This document shows, in pieces, positions 1 to 10,892 of a stretch of DNA of 64,000 nucleotides. The notes beneath the pieces are model-generated. The model was not told the origin of the DNA. It made no database searches and worked only from the letters and a program-made list of their open reading frames with translations. The stretch spans positions 1-64,000 of the forward strand of contig JASANG010000336.1 of assembly GCA_030248215.1 (NCBI GenBank). Direction: 5' to 3'. Position numbers and translations under genes: made by a program. The stretch comes from Enoplolaimus lenunculus. Its lineage: Eukaryota > Nematoda > Enoplea > Enoplida > Thoracostomopsidae. Position 1 is the stretch's first letter, and each line of letters opens with the position of its first letter.

Positions 1-361
1 AAAACAAACCCTGGTGCAGAATGATATGTTAAGGATATTGTATATCCAGTTTTAGTGGCGAATACGCGTGTATCATTTCTGTCGCTGTCAGGGTGCTACA
101 GTATGCAATATAAACCTACTAGAAACTGGATATTTACCGTTTGTGTTCCCGAATACCATACAACTGATTTTGGCAAGCGAACATAATATTCAAGAAATTT
201 CTGCGATTAGCTTTCTGGGCAAGCAAAGCTGTTAAGTTTTTAATTAACTGAAATAGAAATGAAAAATCCAAGCTAGCTATTAATTTAATTCGGGAAACAT
301 AATTTTGTGCTACTCAATGACTTCAAATTGTCCTCATAATAGATACTTTAACTTGTTATAG

Positions 362-3300
362 ATGTTTTAATTGCTGATAAAAAAGCACCAACTTACTCTA
401 ACGTGTCGCGCAACTGCCAAGCGTCGGGAATTTAAAGCAGATGTTGCAACCTCGAAAAATTTCACGAAGTCACCAGTTAAAAAATCGCAAAATCTTGTTG
501 ATGACAGCTTGGATACAAGCGGTAGTTCTGCCGATGGTACTTTAGTTTTGACGATGCTAATAGCAAAAGAATTGCAAATGGGGCTGAAGTTACCGGTATA
601 GAAACGATATACAATTGTTTGAAGGAATCGCTAAAAATTGTGAAGCTTTTGAAGATCAAGTCGAATACATGTGGCAATTCAGAGTACCTACGGAGGCGGA
701 AACCTTACGAAGGTTGGAATTTTTAAACTGGCTTGGCGGTAAGTTTTATGTTTTTTAATTTTGAATTTAGCTGTCAGAATTATGGGAATTTTTACTTCAA
801 TCAGTGTTGTAAACTGATGATGAATTTCTAACAAGTTTTTATTTTTTGTTTTATGCCTTGTCGCCAATCGGCGACTTATTATAAATTAAATTTTAGGCGC
901 CAATTTAAAAACTTGTTTACTTTTTTCAGAGATGGGAGTCTCAGTCTCAGCTTTTGAAAAGTCTCAGGCTTAGAATTTAAGACTCCGGTATCCATGCCAT
1001 TCAGGAGTGCCAGTTGTGGCAAATTTTTCATTAATTGTTTATTATTTTTATATAAAAAATTTAAAAATTTTATGCTGTTTCACAACATTGATATGTATTG
1101 TGTTTGACCGGACTGAATTGAGTAGTTGCTTTGTTTTAGAGCATGCTAGATTTTAATTTATCAACAAGTAGTGATTGAGCATAGCACACAATTTTTAGTA
1201 ATGCTGTTCGCGTAAAACAAAAGTTGGCGTAAGTAGAAAAATGTCGATAACCAACAGCTCGGTATTTGATAAATCAATATAGTATATTCATTGGTAAATG
1301 TATATGATTGTTATGTCTGTATTTTGTGCCAAATAAATGAATATACCGTATTTACGTTGTTTTCTTTTCCAGTTTTGTATTGTTATTGTTTTTTCAGCGG
1401 AATAGGACGTCAGGATTCGTGATTGTGATTTTTCTGAAGTGGTTCGGTATTGATGCAAAAAATTTCTGAGACTCTAAAAAGTCTCAATCCCAAAAAACTT
1501 GGGACTGTCTCAGTCTCAGCGTTTTCATTGATACTTCCATCCCTGGTTTTTGCTGCGCTTAACCAGCTTTTGAAGTAAATTTTTTCAATAAATGCCGCAA
1601 AATTTTAGTCGCCAATTTGAAGATTGATCGAAAAAATAGGCTCCATGGTGTGTTAGGGGCTAAAACGCCTGGATTGGCGAAAAGATGACCACTGGTTTCT
1701 GGACACGTCATGCAGACATTTAGAGATAGTGCATTTTGTATGTAGCATTGATTAAAATTGTTTGCTAAGGTTTTGTGCTGATTAATGTTAGTTACTATTT
1801 TACTAATTTGGCCTTTTAGATCAACTGTACACGTTTATTTCGTTGCGTTTCAAAATGAAACTGTACGGTTCGGATGTAAATGGATTGTCGTTACATTGGA
1901 TTGACCCTAATTCAGATATCGATGTATCACTTAATTACGATGTCTCCGCATGTTCGCCGGATCGTCCACTACGGCCGCATGATTTTTTCGCAAGAACTCC
2001 GGTTGAAGAATTTCAGCTGTTCACCTCATCCGGCTCTCCCCATGAAGGTTGCAGTACAGATTCACGGGTATCTGCAGCAGAGTTTTGTCATAGTTTACGC
2101 AATGACGCTGAGCGTATTAAACTGCTTAAACGGGTGATTGTTCTTATAGCGAAACTAAATCCTAATAGATTGACATCGCCCGATGATATTGAAGCTAGAT
2201 ACTCTTTCCGGTGTCCAATTGTAACTGTTGTCAGTTTTAAAAATTATAAATCGAACGAAGCTAAGAATGATGCCAAAGACATGGGCACATCTGTCCAGAA
2301 ATGGGACTTTAGTCTGCGAAATCGGCTGGCAACGAACAACTCGCTGTGGATGAAGTCAATTGCTGATTTCAACGACGGATTGTACGGACGTTTGATATTA
2401 ATTGTTCGGTTGTGGGCAAAGTTTGCGGGTCTGACTGCTAGTGGAAGTAAAGTCGATAACGCTACTGCTCAAATGACAAGCTATGCGTTGGCGTTGTTGG
2501 TAATTGCATATTTGCAATCCGAAAAACTTATAGACGGTTTGGACGAGGCGCGTGAACGATTATGTGAGTGTTTACGTTGTTAGGGGAGCTTGAATTAAAG
2601 TGTATGGCAATGGGTGTATGGTAATTTGAAGATTAAAGTTAGTGCTTTGATTAAAGTTTTGCAAACTTTTGTGAAAGTTTTTTTACTCTAAAACAATAAT
2701 ATGTAAATTTTTTTGCCAGCTATAAAGATACGCAGTGTTCGAAATATTTCTGCTCCAATAGCACATATTGTCTCAGAGTACGACCGGATATACGTCTTAG
2801 GCAGAAAATCGAATCCGGTATTTTTTGGTATTTGGTTGAACAATGTTATAGATTTAAGGTGAGGGTAGTTTAACCAAGGAAAATCTCATTTAGCCGTGCT
2901 TGATCGATCGAATATAACATGGAAACAAACTTAACACGCTTATTGAATTACATGAGAACTGCAATACAAAAAAGAGTGTTTGACGTTGAAAAAAAGTTAA
3001 ATTTTAAGGCTAAAAATACTCAACCGTGGGCGAAATCTCGAGTGGAGAGACGTAAACATGGAACAAATGGAGTATGGGAGAAGCTTTGGTTTAGTATGAA
3101 GCCCCACTTTACCAGCTACAAACCCCATTATATATACGTATTGAAACCGAGTGCTTTCTAATTCTTATAATGTAACAACATGAATTTATGCAGCTGTGTA
3201 AAATTTATTCAAATAATTTAGGGATATGCTGATTAATCGGCATCGGGAACAATCGGCACTTTCCGTGAGTATCGGCATCGGCCCTGCAAAAAATTGCCGA

Positions 3301-6300
3301 TTCTTTGCCGATACTTTTTGCACATAACAATCAGTTGGAATGCTATCAATGTCATTCCTGGGCGCATATCAGTGTGTCTGCTTAGTGAAATTATCTCTTT
3401 TGCGTTTGTGCTTGAAAAAAATTAATTGAAATTAACCGTTCTTATAAAATTATAGTCGTTTATGATCGTTAGGGTTTAAGTCTTCATGTAATGATGTAAT
3501 GTAGTATCATCTGTTTGTTAAGCATGTTGTACTAAAGTGGGAATTGGCATCGGTTCGGCATCGGCAAAATTCAAAAATAAGAATCAGCATCGTTATCGGC
3601 ATCGGCACATATTTTGGTAACAGCAGATCCCCACAAATAATCTATATAGATTACTGAAACTTGTACTTGGTGAAATTTTAATGCTTACAGGTATTGAGTC
3701 AAAGCGAATCGCCAATTGGGAATGTTCATTTCCACAGCAGTTAATAGCTTTGTCGAGTAAAAAATCTGACAGTTGTCAGAAGTCCTTGCGAGCGCTTCTT
3801 GTAGGATTCTTTAGATACTGTTCCAAAATCCTGTGGAGTCAAACTGTTTTCTCGATCAAGGATGGCCGTACGTGGTCGGTTTTGGATTTCAAAGTATGTT
3901 AAGGACAATATAGAATTAATCTGACTGAATGAAAAGGTGTGTTCTATTTGCCAACCTAGGACAAGACGAATATATTGGGTTCGAGAAATTGTTGTTTTGA
4001 ATGTACTGCATTTCTATTTTGATTGCTGTTCACTGTATCGTTTATGATTTGTTCGTGAAACTGAATTTTTTTACACAGAATGCTGAAGCGTTCAAAATTT
4101 ATTGCTGTGTTTAAGTCCAAATATCCAGAACTGTGCGACACTTCTGATGACAGCGACAAAATTACACCGTTTGCATTTAACAAAGTCAACATTCAAGATC
4201 CTTTCGTACTAAATCACAATACTAGCGCGTCTGTGCGTGAAACTACTGCTAAGCGTTTGATTTGCGAATGCAAACGTAGTCTGAATGTGCTTGAATCTAA
4301 ATCGTTTTCCTGGTGCTCGGATGTTAACGCTAGTGGCATTGCTGATGAATTTGGAATCATGTCATTGGTGTCTTCGGCAAGCGGATGGGGTAAACGTTTG
4401 GGTTTGTTGTATGAAAAGTTACAACCCTCGAATCAGGATGCGACCGGATATCCGGATCCGGTTTAATATCAGGCGCAAAACCGTCGAATTTTTTAAAGCT
4501 GCTGGACAAGTCAAGAATTTCAAATTTTTATATTATGTTCAAGTAAAAATGATAAATTTTAAGCAAAACTGTATTTTGCGCAGCTCAATTATCAGGCAAT
4601 GCACATGTTTAGATGCTATATCCGGTCAATATGTGGCTCCGGTAAAAAATCACTATATCAGGATCTGGCATCCGGTAAATCAATATCTGATCGCACCTCT
4701 GGTTAGTGGTACTGTTACAGTGGAGTGAGGTATTCTATCTTGAATAATTGTATACATTGTGGAGGTTATTTTCTTTAGTTTTTACGTGAGTGCACTTGCA
4801 GTAATAACACTGGAATATTAGGTGAATTATAATCTGTGGTTTTTTGATACTGTGGCGAACGCAATTTGGTAAATATAAACCTGCAGATCAGAGAGCCATA
4901 TCTTTTTATTTTTATTGCATTTAGTTGTGGTTTGGTCTGTTTTCAACCCACTTTGTAATAATGTCTGTACATATACTATGGTAATGATTGTTGCTGTGAT
5001 TTTGATTAATTAATGTTTAACATTGTTCCATTAGACAGTATTCTGTTTCAGGAGATTCTATTTCTAACGAGCTAAATGGATTAAATTTCCAAATGTCCAG
5101 AGACAACTCAGGAACTTCGAAAAGTAGCAGAAATCTGACATTGAACGAGCAAATTATACTGAACCCGTCAGCTGAACATTTAAATATGTTAAGCGTTGTT
5201 GCCGAAAAGCGCAATTCTACGGTTGAAATTTTATGGTTCCAAATTGTGCATGATCAAGTCTTGAGAATTTTGAAAGAAATTCTGCTCTTTTATAATGTTG
5301 CTGGAGATAATCTATCAAATCAGAAATCGGATACTATCAACGAGCCTACTGTCAAGCGGCCTAGGCTTGATGTAAACTCAAACTGCAGGTGTGTATTAAT
5401 AAGCGTATTTTCGTTGGCTTAATTAGCTGTTAAAACATTACTTTAGTCTTCTGTACATACTGTCTTTAAGTTAATTTCTATGTAGGAGGTGTTGCTCTTG
5501 CTTCGAAAAATTACATAGGCATGAAACGTGATACGTTACCCAAACTGTTTATATATGTAATTAAGGATATGGAAGTTTGTAATTAGTTTTTGTTATAGTA
5601 TGCGCCTTGCTATCAACACGTGGCCGTGTTTCGGTAGACGAAAAATTTTGCGTGCTGTGAAGCATCAATATCCACAGGCTAATACGTGGGACATAGAAGC
5701 TGAAGTTACCAGACATACTAAACGGTTAGCTGAAGCTCAGGAATCTGGCCAACAGCAAGTGAGTCAGTGTAAAAAATTTGATTGCTTTTAGTTTTTCCTG
5801 CGGATCGGATGTCCGCTTAACCGGAACTGAATAGTACTTTCCTTTCGCAGATACCAGACATTCTATTCAGTTTGATTACGTTCTGTAAGAACATTCTGAT
5901 TTTAGTTTCTGGTTTTAGTATAAGAATATTATACAATAAGTAGTGTGTATACAACAAAATCACGTGGTCTTTCTAAGTTTTCTGATAGTATGGAGTTGCT
6001 CGAATTGTATTCATTTGAAAAATAACACTTCGTTCAAGAAAGTTAGTTTTAATTAGTCATAGATTTATAATTTATATGTGTTCAAAAACTTGGTAGTTGT
6101 GGTTTTCTGAAACGCTTATGAATATGATTTTTTTGCTTATTCTAGACACTTCCTTTGGCACAGTTCGATGTTCATTTTGATGGCAATAGCGTAAACTTAA
6201 GTTCACAATGTTCTGTGAATATTGCAGCAGTTGAGCCATGTCAAATTCCAGGGCAATCTAAAGACTTGCTGCATTTTTTGGCATCTTTCATTACGCGAAT

Positions 6301-6364
6301 GTTTGATTGGGTTCTCGCAAATGAAAGTATAGAAAATTTGTTGGAGAATAGTTTAATGCAATGA
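362..6364 (+). CDS. TUT1: TUT1/Star-PAP-like terminal nucleotidyltransferase, 3' exons (gene-level span)
   Basis: Adds uridines or adenosines to RNA 3' ends; in animals TUT1 uridylates U6 snRNA and acts as the nuclear Star-PAP poly(A) polymerase. Exons read: about 602-738, 1820-2563, 3691-3871 (or 3893), 4079-4389 (or from 4089), 5052-5388, 5599-5758, 6146-6364 (stop TGA 6362-6364). Most junctions keep phase. The exon at 1820 carries the polymerase-beta motif GSDVNG followed by SDIDVSL, supplying two catalytic aspartates, then WDFSLRNRLATNNS with the likely third. KVDNATAQMTSYALALLVIA and NWECSFPQQL follow. The exon at 4079 has the PAP-associated signature IQDPFVLNHN. Later exons hold a KRPR basic motif, WPCFGRRK and a terminal SKDLLHFLASF segment that match the TUT1 tail. 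The segment at about 386-545 (TAKRREFK, TSKNFTKSPVKKS) resembles the linker after the RRM, so the RRM and zinc finger should lie further left. The joint between that segment and the exon ending at 738 changes frame and is unresolved. Confidence 0.88.
927..1545. mobile_element. hAT-like non-autonomous element in a TUT1 intron
   Basis: Starts CAGAGATGGGAGTCTCAGTC and ends with a CATCCCTG terminus. The interior is AT-rich, with further GTCTCAG copies near both ends. The terminal sequence matches that of the element at 42839-43574, so both belong to one family. An 8-bp target duplication is not convincing (ACTTTTTT against GTTTTTGC). It carries no open reading frame of note and lies in the intron 739-1819. 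Confidence 0.55.
1820..2563 (+). CDS. TUT1: TUT1 catalytic nucleotidyltransferase exon
   Basis: Largest TUT1 exon, opened by TTTTAG and closed by a GTGAGT donor. It completes the aspartate codon split after 738, reading NWLGDQLYTFISLRFKMKLYG across the two exons. It contains the palm motif G-S-D-V-N-G, the D-x-D pair in SDIDVSL, the third acidic position in KWDFSL and the central-domain helix LILIVRLWAK. It ends in phase 1, and splicing straight to 3691 restores frame and gives ERLCIESKRIANWECSF. The catalytic acidic triad looks intact, so an active enzyme is expected. Confidence 0.9.
3218..3633. mobile_element. hAT-like MITE with ATCGGC-rich ends
   Basis: The ends are imperfect inverted repeats (TAGGGATATGCTG against the complement TGGGGATCTGCTG). 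Flanks carry a matching 8-bp CAAATAAT at 3210-3217 and 3634-3641, as expected of a hAT target duplication. The subterminal parts are runs of GGCATCGGCA-type repeats. It sits in the intron between the TUT1 exons ending 2563 and starting 3691. Confidence 0.65.
4434..4701. mobile_element. short inverted-repeat element with CCGGATATCCGG-rich ends
   Basis: Begins CAGGATGCGACCGGATATCC and ends TGATCGCACCTCTG, related in style to the CAGGGTGCAA-terminated MITEs elsewhere in the window. Most of the open frame downstream of 4389 is this element rather than TUT1 coding sequence. No clear target duplication was seen. Confidence 0.45.
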
Positions 6365-6758
6365 GAAATGGGCTACTTTGTTCTGTTCTTTGGCCCATTT
6401 GCAGATCAGGGTCGGACCGTTCCGGTTTTCAGTGGACTGCAATAGAGTTAGTTTAAGCTTCAGACTAATTTTTCTAGCTTAATATTACGTAACGGTTTAT
6501 CCTTACGCTTAGACTTAGGAATATGCTTACGGCCCTGTTCTTTGCATTGGTCCGTTGTTTTTATTGATTTGTTTTTAATGATACAATCTTGAATAAGACG
6601 CTTGTTGGTGTTTGATTAACAGATCGTTGACGGATGTAAAATAGTCACCGTTCCAAGCCTAGTAAAATTGTATGGTCAGCAGATTTGGATTTCAAACGAT
6701 GGAACCAAAAACAACTGATAAGTTTGAGGCAATAAGGGATAGCTACCGTCTGAATACA
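6365..6758. other. intergenic stretch after TUT1
   Basis: Contains the presumed TUT1 3' UTR. No clear AATAAA signal and no coding potential were seen before the MITE that starts at 6759. Confidence 0.5.
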
Positions 6759-7208
6759 CTGTAGTGACCCGAATAAGAGGGTGTGGGGTAATAAGAGGGG
6801 GACCCCATTTTGAGTCCCAATCAGTAGGAGTCCGTATTCCCTAATAAGAGTCCGTAAGCGGACGGAGACCCTAAATCCTAATTCGAGTACATGCAGATCG
6901 TTATTTCTAATTGTAGTGCATAAATGACTCCAGGACAAAATAAAATTGAGTTCAAATCTTTAAGGCGTACTTAAATTTTGAAAGTACATTCCTATGTATA
7001 ACATTGCATGATCACTCAAGCTTTTGATGCAAGACAAATAAACGTTTAATTCAGCGGATAGTTGCAGTACCGGATATATATTAGTAATGAAGGAAGGCGG
7101 AGTATGGGTTAAAAATAAATAACAGTCTGTTACCGAATAACAAAAGTGGTACCCTCTGGAGATGCCAAATAAATATCAGTCCCTCCTCTTATTCGGGTCA
7201 CTACAGTA
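6759..7208. mobile_element. TA-family MITE, copy 1
   Basis: Terminal inverted repeats CTGTAGTGACCCGAATAAGA at the left and the complement ending GGGTCACTACAG at the right enclose about 410 bp without a gene. Three related copies lie at 21022-21442, 21741-22160 and about 23190-23546. Two of those are flanked by TA dinucleotides, consistent with a Tc1/mariner-type origin. Confidence 0.75.
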
Positions 7209-8045
7209 CCACGTTCTAAGTTCTTGGTATTGCAGTTTGGGTGAAATGATTTTGTCGGACTTATGAGTGTCAAAACAATTTCGATTACATTCGAATCGAA
7301 TTATAGTGCATAATATTAATTCTTTATCTTAAATAAATATTATATGTTTGAAAATGTATTTATTCAGAGCATAGGATGTTCGAATAACCACCAGAAACCA
7401 GGACGTTCCTAAAAGTAACGGACCAAATTTTATGTATAATTTTACAAAATTTTTATTTAAGTGATTTCCGTTTGAGCTTTGTTCAAGTTGACCGGCCTCG
7501 AATCACCTAGTTGTTGCTCTGGGCCCGACATACCGCACATTATGTATTGAAACCATTTCAAAACCGCACTTTAACGTTGTATGGGGACATAGAAAATGTA
7601 TGCAATAGTAGGTGGTAAGATCTGCCTAAACGGAAAAGATATGCAGTTACTCTCGCATTTTGCGGTATTTTAAGAATTACAATTATGAACTTGAAAACCT
7701 TAAAAATTGTTAGGCAATATTTATAACACGTTTTCCTGTTTGTGTGTGCAGAACCCCGTTGTTATGCTACTTCATAATGATCTCGTACCGCTGAATGTTA
7801 GACTCAACAGACTACCAGTCTACTTTGTGCTTTGCTCAGCATAATTGAGTTTTCTGTACTTTAACTTTTAAGTGTAAATTACTTATTATGTGGCGTTTTT
7901 AGTCATGCGTCTGTAAATTGTGTTAATCCAGAGAAAAGCCGTAGCTAGTCTTAACTTTTTCTTGTACATTTTCTGGTAAGAGTATATAGTTTTAAAAATT
8001 TACAGCATAACGATGAAAGTTTTGAAGAGCCAGCCAAGAAAACAC
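7209..8045. other. AT-rich intergenic stretch
   Basis: No recognisable gene, RNA or repeat was seen between the MITE and the left arm of the inverted-repeat element. Confidence 0.4.
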
Positions 8046-9226
8046 ATTTGTGAACATTTTACCATTGCCCTTCGTTGGTGTTTACCTGTTTTGTGCTTAT
8101 AAACTCGCAGCGTCAGTCAAGGTAGGAACTGGAACTTGAGACCTTTTAACTGTCAACTTTGGACTTCGCAATTTGGCCCCAATTTACGGCTACAATATCG
8201 AAAAATGTGAGTCTGATTCCGGTTAGTACGCTCTGGGGTGTTAAGACCGAGTTTTATGAGTTTAATACAAGTAATATGAACGAACGACAGGACAAAGTGC
8301 ACAGATTCAACGTTATTGGTGATAATTTGACTCACGAATCACGTAATTTTACGGAATTCCGGGACAACTCGGAATTAGGTCCAAATCGGGTAAAGCGATA
8401 AATTTTGTGTCTTATCTAGGTTTAAACAGTCTAAATCTTATAAATTCACGGCAGTTTTTTCCTAATAGAGTAAACGCGGCGCAAGTACTGCTTATAAAAG
8501 CCAAAAGGTCTGAAGTCCCGTTTTTTACCTTGACTGACATGGGGGCTACTCCATGAACGCAGCCCCATGCACCCCGCCTGTCCAACTACCTTTTTCGTCG
8601 ACTATAATGTGTCGACCGTATACTACCAACAAGCATACAACGCAATGTGCATTGCATTTATTGCATATATATGGAATGGGACTTTTCGTCGACTGCACGT
8701 GTCGACCGTATGTTGCTAGAAAGCATACAAAACAATGTGCATTGCATTTATTGCATATATATGGAATGGGACTTTTCATCGACTACACGTGTCGACCGTA
8801 TGCTGCTAGAAAGCATACAAAACAATGTGCATTGCATTTATCATTGTGCACATTCTGTATTCTGCGTTGAAGACACCAAATTTAGCGTTTTACGCGATTT
8901 GGACCTAATTCCGAGTTGTCCCAGAATTCCGTAAAACGACGTAATTCGTGAGTCAAATTACCACTGATTACGTTGAATCTGTGTACTTTGTCGTGTCGTT
9001 CGTTCGTATTAATTGTATTAAACTCACAAAACTGTCGCAACACCCCAGAGCGTACTAACCCGAATCGGACTCACATTTATCGATATTGTAGCCTTAAATT
9101 GGGGCCAAATTGCGAAGTCCAAAGTTGACAGTTAAAAGGTCTCAAGTTCCACTTCCTACCTTGACTGGCGCTACGAGTTTATAAGCACAAAACAGGTAAA
9201 CACCAACGAAGGGCGATGGTAAAATG
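8046..9226. mobile_element. long inverted-repeat (foldback) element with 90-bp tandem core
   Basis: Arms at about 8046-8400 and 8876-9226 are reverse complements over roughly 350 bp with scattered differences. For example, CTTCGTTGGTGTTTACCTGT on the left pairs with ACAGGTAAACACCAACGAAG on the right. The loop holds three copies of a unit with an exact 90-bp period, each starting GTCGACCGTA (8611, 8701, 8791), and a segment shared with 20060-20330. The open frames here (RPYAARKHTKQCALHL and so on) only reflect the 90-bp repeat and are not credible genes. The ends show no transposase, so the mobilising family is unknown. Confidence 0.7.
8611..8840. repeat. 90-bp tandem repeat, about 2.6 copies
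   Basis: The unit begins GTCGACCGTATGCTGCTAGA and recurs exactly 90 bp apart. It contains AATGTGCATTGCATTTATTG, which reappears in degenerate form near 10388. It forms the core between the inverted-repeat arms. Confidence 0.85.
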
Positions 9227-9239
9227 TTCTCGGAGCATT

Positions 9240-9770
9240 CCTATCACCAATTCACTTTCGCTCCTGAACGTGAACGCAAGATGAAAGAAAACCTATGCTC
9301 AAAAGCAGAAGCCATACTCGGAGTTACGCTACGTCAGAGCCTGACCAAACCGAGATAAAGCAGCGAGTGGCCGAACTGTACGCGGCCACTGTTTGCGCGG
9401 CCAAAAACCATTACAAAACAAAGTGATACTAGGTGGCTACCCGCCACCGGAAATCAACGCGAACGAATCCAGTCTGCAAAGGAAGACACGCGCCAGGCTT
9501 TCATAACTGATGTCGGGCTACAGCTATACACTCTACAGCTACGGGCACAAGCTTGACAATTCAGTACCCAACACCTGCCCACGATGCAAGTTGACTCCTC
9601 ACGACGCACGACACTTGTTTGTTCTTGGGACCTCTGGATGAGGCCAATCGAAGCTGCTGCATTCCTACAGATCTAATGGGCCCACAAATGGAAGGAAACG
9701 CCAACACAACAACAACATACTGTGAGCGGTCCCTGCCGCTGCTCCCTCCTCGGTCGTTATGGAATATTCT
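9240..9770 (+). pseudogene. Jockey/RTE-like LINE, 3' end of reverse transcriptase ORF (degenerate)
   Basis: Short stretches on the plus strand match the conserved C-terminus of non-LTR retrotransposon ORF2: a LQRKTRARL-like segment, then CPRCKLTPHDARHLFV, the cysteine/histidine motif near the end of Jockey-clade polymerases. The frame is interrupted several times, no upstream polymerase core is present, and the fragment abuts the right arm of the inverted-repeat element. It is a dead 5'-truncated LINE copy. Confidence 0.65.
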
Positions 9771-10892
9771 TTAAAGTTATATGTTAGAACCGTCCGGCTA
9801 TGTCATTTACCATCGTGACATAAAATGACATCCGCCGTCCGGACTTGTTATTCGTTTTCCTGGATTTGCGATTCGTCTCTGGGATTGGCTAGCAGCATTC
9901 CTGGGAGGAACTAAAGAGGAATAATCCAGTTATCAAGAATTCATGAAGAAATTGAGGAAAATATTAAAAACTAGAATAACTGGTTTATAAGAGTTTATTT
10001 AAGTGCTTGTTTTCTCTATTACTCAGTTCAGTTGCGTTGTGATAAATCACAGAATGCGGCTAATTTCTAAGTGCGATTTTCTTGAATTAGACTTAAACTC
10101 TGTATTGGTCTAACTCTATGTTACCTTTGGTTTGTTTCTTTTACTTTGTATTTTTCTATATTTCGTATTACTCGCTCTTTAATTTAGTATTACTTTGTTT
10201 AGTTACGTTTCCAAATTATTAATAAAAATTTAAACGGTCTTCAGTACAAAAACGCGAGTTCGACGGGCTTCATCGTATTAACTCAGATATCGTACCCACA
10301 TTCTAAGACCAGTAAGGAATGAACTCGCCTGGTCCTCTTGTCTCATACCCTACCCCCGATTATATTGGTGGTTAATACATCCAACACAATGTGCATTGCA
10401 GTTATTGCATATGGACTAGGACCAGCATGTCTCATACTTACATGCCTTTTTTTTCAAAAGGTCGTCCCTTGACCGTCCACCCTATTTTCGGCTGGATACC
10501 GTGTACATAGCGCGGCAATTTGTCATAGCGTTCACGACGTTGGAATTATGGATTCTGAAAAAATCCAAATGCGGGATTTTAAACCGATCCTAATGGGGTG
10601 CTCTGAATTTTGATCGGTCAAAATCACCACTGATCTTGGTATTACGCAGCCTATAGCTTACCGCCCGTTGATCAGATGCCAGCGTGCCGCTTACAGCTTA
10701 TATAACCAAGTTTAACAGCCCTCGCATTAACCGTAACACATAATTAAAATATTATACTGTTACCTCAACTTTGTTTAATCTTTATTACATTAACAATGTG
10801 AATGTTGCAACACAAGGTTTTACAGTATGTCGACGAAAAACAGGAAATTTCAAGACTTAGTCTCAAGCCATATATATTCATTTTTTCTTTAG
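9771..10892. other. intergenic stretch before the JmjC gene
   Basis: Contains a fragment at 10380-10480 related to the 90-bp unit and to the 20270-20330 repeat (CATGTCTCATACTTACATGC). Any promoter or non-coding first exon of the JmjC gene would lie here. No confident TATA box or start site was seen. The ATG at 10893 follows a TTTTTTCTTTAG acceptor directly. Confidence 0.4.

Noticed and set aside
2720-2858. Candidate TUT1 exon with a good acceptor and GTGAGG donor
   Set aside because: Including it breaks the frame into the next exon. Splicing 2563 directly to 3691 keeps the frame and the family alignment.
8553-8934. Repeated-peptide open frames
   Set aside because: They arise from the 90-bp tandem unit inside the foldback element.
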